From: Rheum nobile
Taxonomy: Eukaryota; Streptophyta; Magnoliopsida; Caryophyllales; Polygonaceae
Direction of reading: 5' to 3'
DNA: 64,000 nt
NCBI GenBank assembly: GCA_027886185.1
Contig: WOAB01000563.1
Coordinates: forward strand, 5,394,001 to 5,458,000
The notes under the pieces were generated by a model. The model searched no databases. It was given only the letters and a program-made list of their open reading frames with translations, and was not told the origin of the DNA. How positions within the stretch are numbered: position 1 is the first letter of the stretch; every line of letters starts with the position of its first letter. Below, piece after piece: positions 62,908 through 64,000 of the stretch. Position numbers and translations under genes: made by a program.

Positions 62908-64000
62908 TGTAATACCCCTCAATTTCAGTAAGGGTATTGGGGTAATTTTCCCAACCCTCGTTCTGTAGGCAAGACGCGTATGGCGTATTTGGAATTTCTG
63001 TAACTTCTTTACCGAACGTATTAATATACGTTATGGTATTTTTTGGTCTTAAAATATTTTTAAGAAATGCTAAAATAATATGAATTTGGCGCACTTTGGA
63101 CAGAACCCGCGATCGGAGGCCAAAAGATCCATTCGCGGCAGTTCCGCGACCGCGGAGGAATTTCCGCGATCGTGGAAACTGTTCAATCGTCGTCTCCATT
63201 ACCTTTGTGTTTTCGCCGAATTGAATTCCGACGTTTCGCCGGGGGGAGGTCGATCATTTCGTCTGGTCGGCGTTACGCTCCTTCCAGCTCTATAAAAAGA
63301 GGCCGAGGCTTCAGAATCCATCATCCACAACTTCAATCATCTTCTCTCTCTCTCATATTGTGTTCGCCGGAATTTCTCGAGTTTGCCGGAGGTTTCGAGT
63401 TCGTCGGAGTGTCGCCTGAGGTGCATTGGAGGAGTCGTGGTGGTGGAAGTCGTAGCCAGACCTTGTCCAAGTCAATCGTCGTCAATCGGTGAGCCTCGAA
63501 CCGATTTGGGGTCGCGTCAGGGGATGATCCGCGACCACGGCTATGAACACCGCGATCGCGGCTCTACCCAGAAATCCACGACCGCGGAAGTTCCAAACCG
63601 CGACTGCGGCTTGCTTCGCAAGCGCGATCGTTCTTGGAAGAGCCCGGTCATGGCTTTGACCCTCGTTTCCTTTCGATTCCTCCGTTCGTATATTTTTATC
63701 CGTTCGTATCGATATTAACTTAGGGTTCCGTCATTGTTTCGTCGTCGTCGTAGGAATCCGTAACCAGATTCCAGTTCCCAGATACCCGGAACCCGACGAT
63801 TACGTTCGTCTCAATTAAGGCAAGTGGCGATTCGCTCTTGCTTATCATTCCATATTTTTGATTGTTAATTAAAGTGGAATGAAATGTTGTTTTCGTTTGG
63901 GAACAGACTTTATAAAATGATGTGAATAAAATGTGATATTATAATAGGTTGTATATATTGCTAGAAACAACGCTATTATACGTGTTAAATTACCGTGATG
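62908..64000 (+). mobile_element. Tekay-like LTR, start only (element continues past the window)
   Basis: It starts TGTAATACCCC. From about 63715 it aligns with the Tekay LTR at 5755-6040: ATTAACTTAGGGTTCC, GGCAAGTGGCGATTCGCTC, ATAATAGGTTGTATAT. It is a different subfamily: the 5' half differs and carries CCGCG-type dyads in place of CGGCG-type. A TATAAAAAG box lies at 63291-63299. Whether it is a 5' LTR or a solo LTR cannot be told. Confidence 0.75.
63105..63620. repeat. GC dyads in the right-edge Tekay-like LTR
   Basis: CCGCGATCGG near 63108, CCGCGACCGCGG near 63145, CCGCGATCGTGG near 63164, CCGCGACCACGG near 63530, perfect CCGCGATCGCGG near 63550, then CACGACCGCGG and CCGCGACTGCGG (63577-63608). 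Confidence 0.8.

Noticed and set aside
303..63561. GCGATCGC words as a sign of cyanobacterial (HIP1) DNA or contamination
   Set aside because: The words lie inside plant LTRs and plant gag coding sequence, with plant PBS, PPT and target duplications around them.
63080..63718. Three overlapping plus-strand frames of 71-111 codons at the right edge
   Set aside because: They lie in LTR U3/R DNA and read the GC dyads (RDRG-like residues); no family.

Overview
This window is plant nuclear DNA, almost certainly from a eudicot, and most of it is nested retrotransposon. The evidence is LTR elements of the classic plant lineages (Tekay-type and CRM-like chromoviruses, an Athila-type gypsy family, a Sirevirus, other copia elements), primer binding sites matching plant initiator tRNA-Met or tRNA-Asp, a tRNA-derived SINE, a TRIM, a hAT MITE and an L1-type RNase H remnant. 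Species cannot be fixed from the sequence. Only two stretches look like host genes, both on the minus strand: 47384-47854 (a protein of the Avr9/Cf-9 rapidly elicited type, apparently short at the C-terminus) and 55356-55571 (a 71-residue secreted peptide precursor with its own TATA box).

Layout. 1-2904: 3' end of a plus-strand, non-autonomous Athila-type element (end of protease, noncoding region, PPT, LTR 1571-2904). 2905-21126: a low-coding minus-strand LTR element (LTRs 3791-4162 and 20737-21126, tRNA-Asp-like PBS) interrupted by a Tekay chromovirus at 4460-15836 (TSD CACAG). The 5' LTR of that Tekay element was itself hit by a SINE (about 4486-4848). The remaining interior holds a hAT MITE, two minisatellites, a repeat copied from 2905-3783, and LINE debris. 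21481-46734: a 79-bp-truncated TRIM LTR fused directly to a Sirevirus, the pair sharing one 5-bp target duplication (TTATG). The Sirevirus is split by a minus-strand Athila-type element (26198-42583, TSD GATTC), which is split in turn by a CRM-like chromovirus (29402-37622, TSD TAGCG/CAGCG). This nest is four layers deep. 46735-58000 is lower in transposons: the two host genes, a family of 21-bp-period repeats (48.0-54.0 kb) including a 0.7-kb-armed inverted repeat, and a solo copia LTR. 57809-64000: a copia 3' fragment, a pair of degraded LTRs meeting at a PBS, a plus-strand copia element with a large internal deletion that fuses gag to RT in one open frame, and at the right edge another Tekay-like LTR inserted in that element's 3' LTR.

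How the parts work together. Most autonomous functions (gag, protease, RT, RNase H, integrase) are recognisable but broken. The commonest break is an in-frame TAG where the family has CAG, as expected from deamination of methylated CHG sites. The Athila-type copies keep gag, protease and an Athila ORF1-like gene but no RT or integrase, so they would depend on another element.

The most unusual signal is a 12-bp dyad with two 5-bp GC-only arms around a central dinucleotide (CCGCG-AT-CGCGG or CGGCG-AC-CGCCG). It is strewn through the LTRs, noncoding interiors and even the gag coding sequence of at least three unrelated LTR families here.
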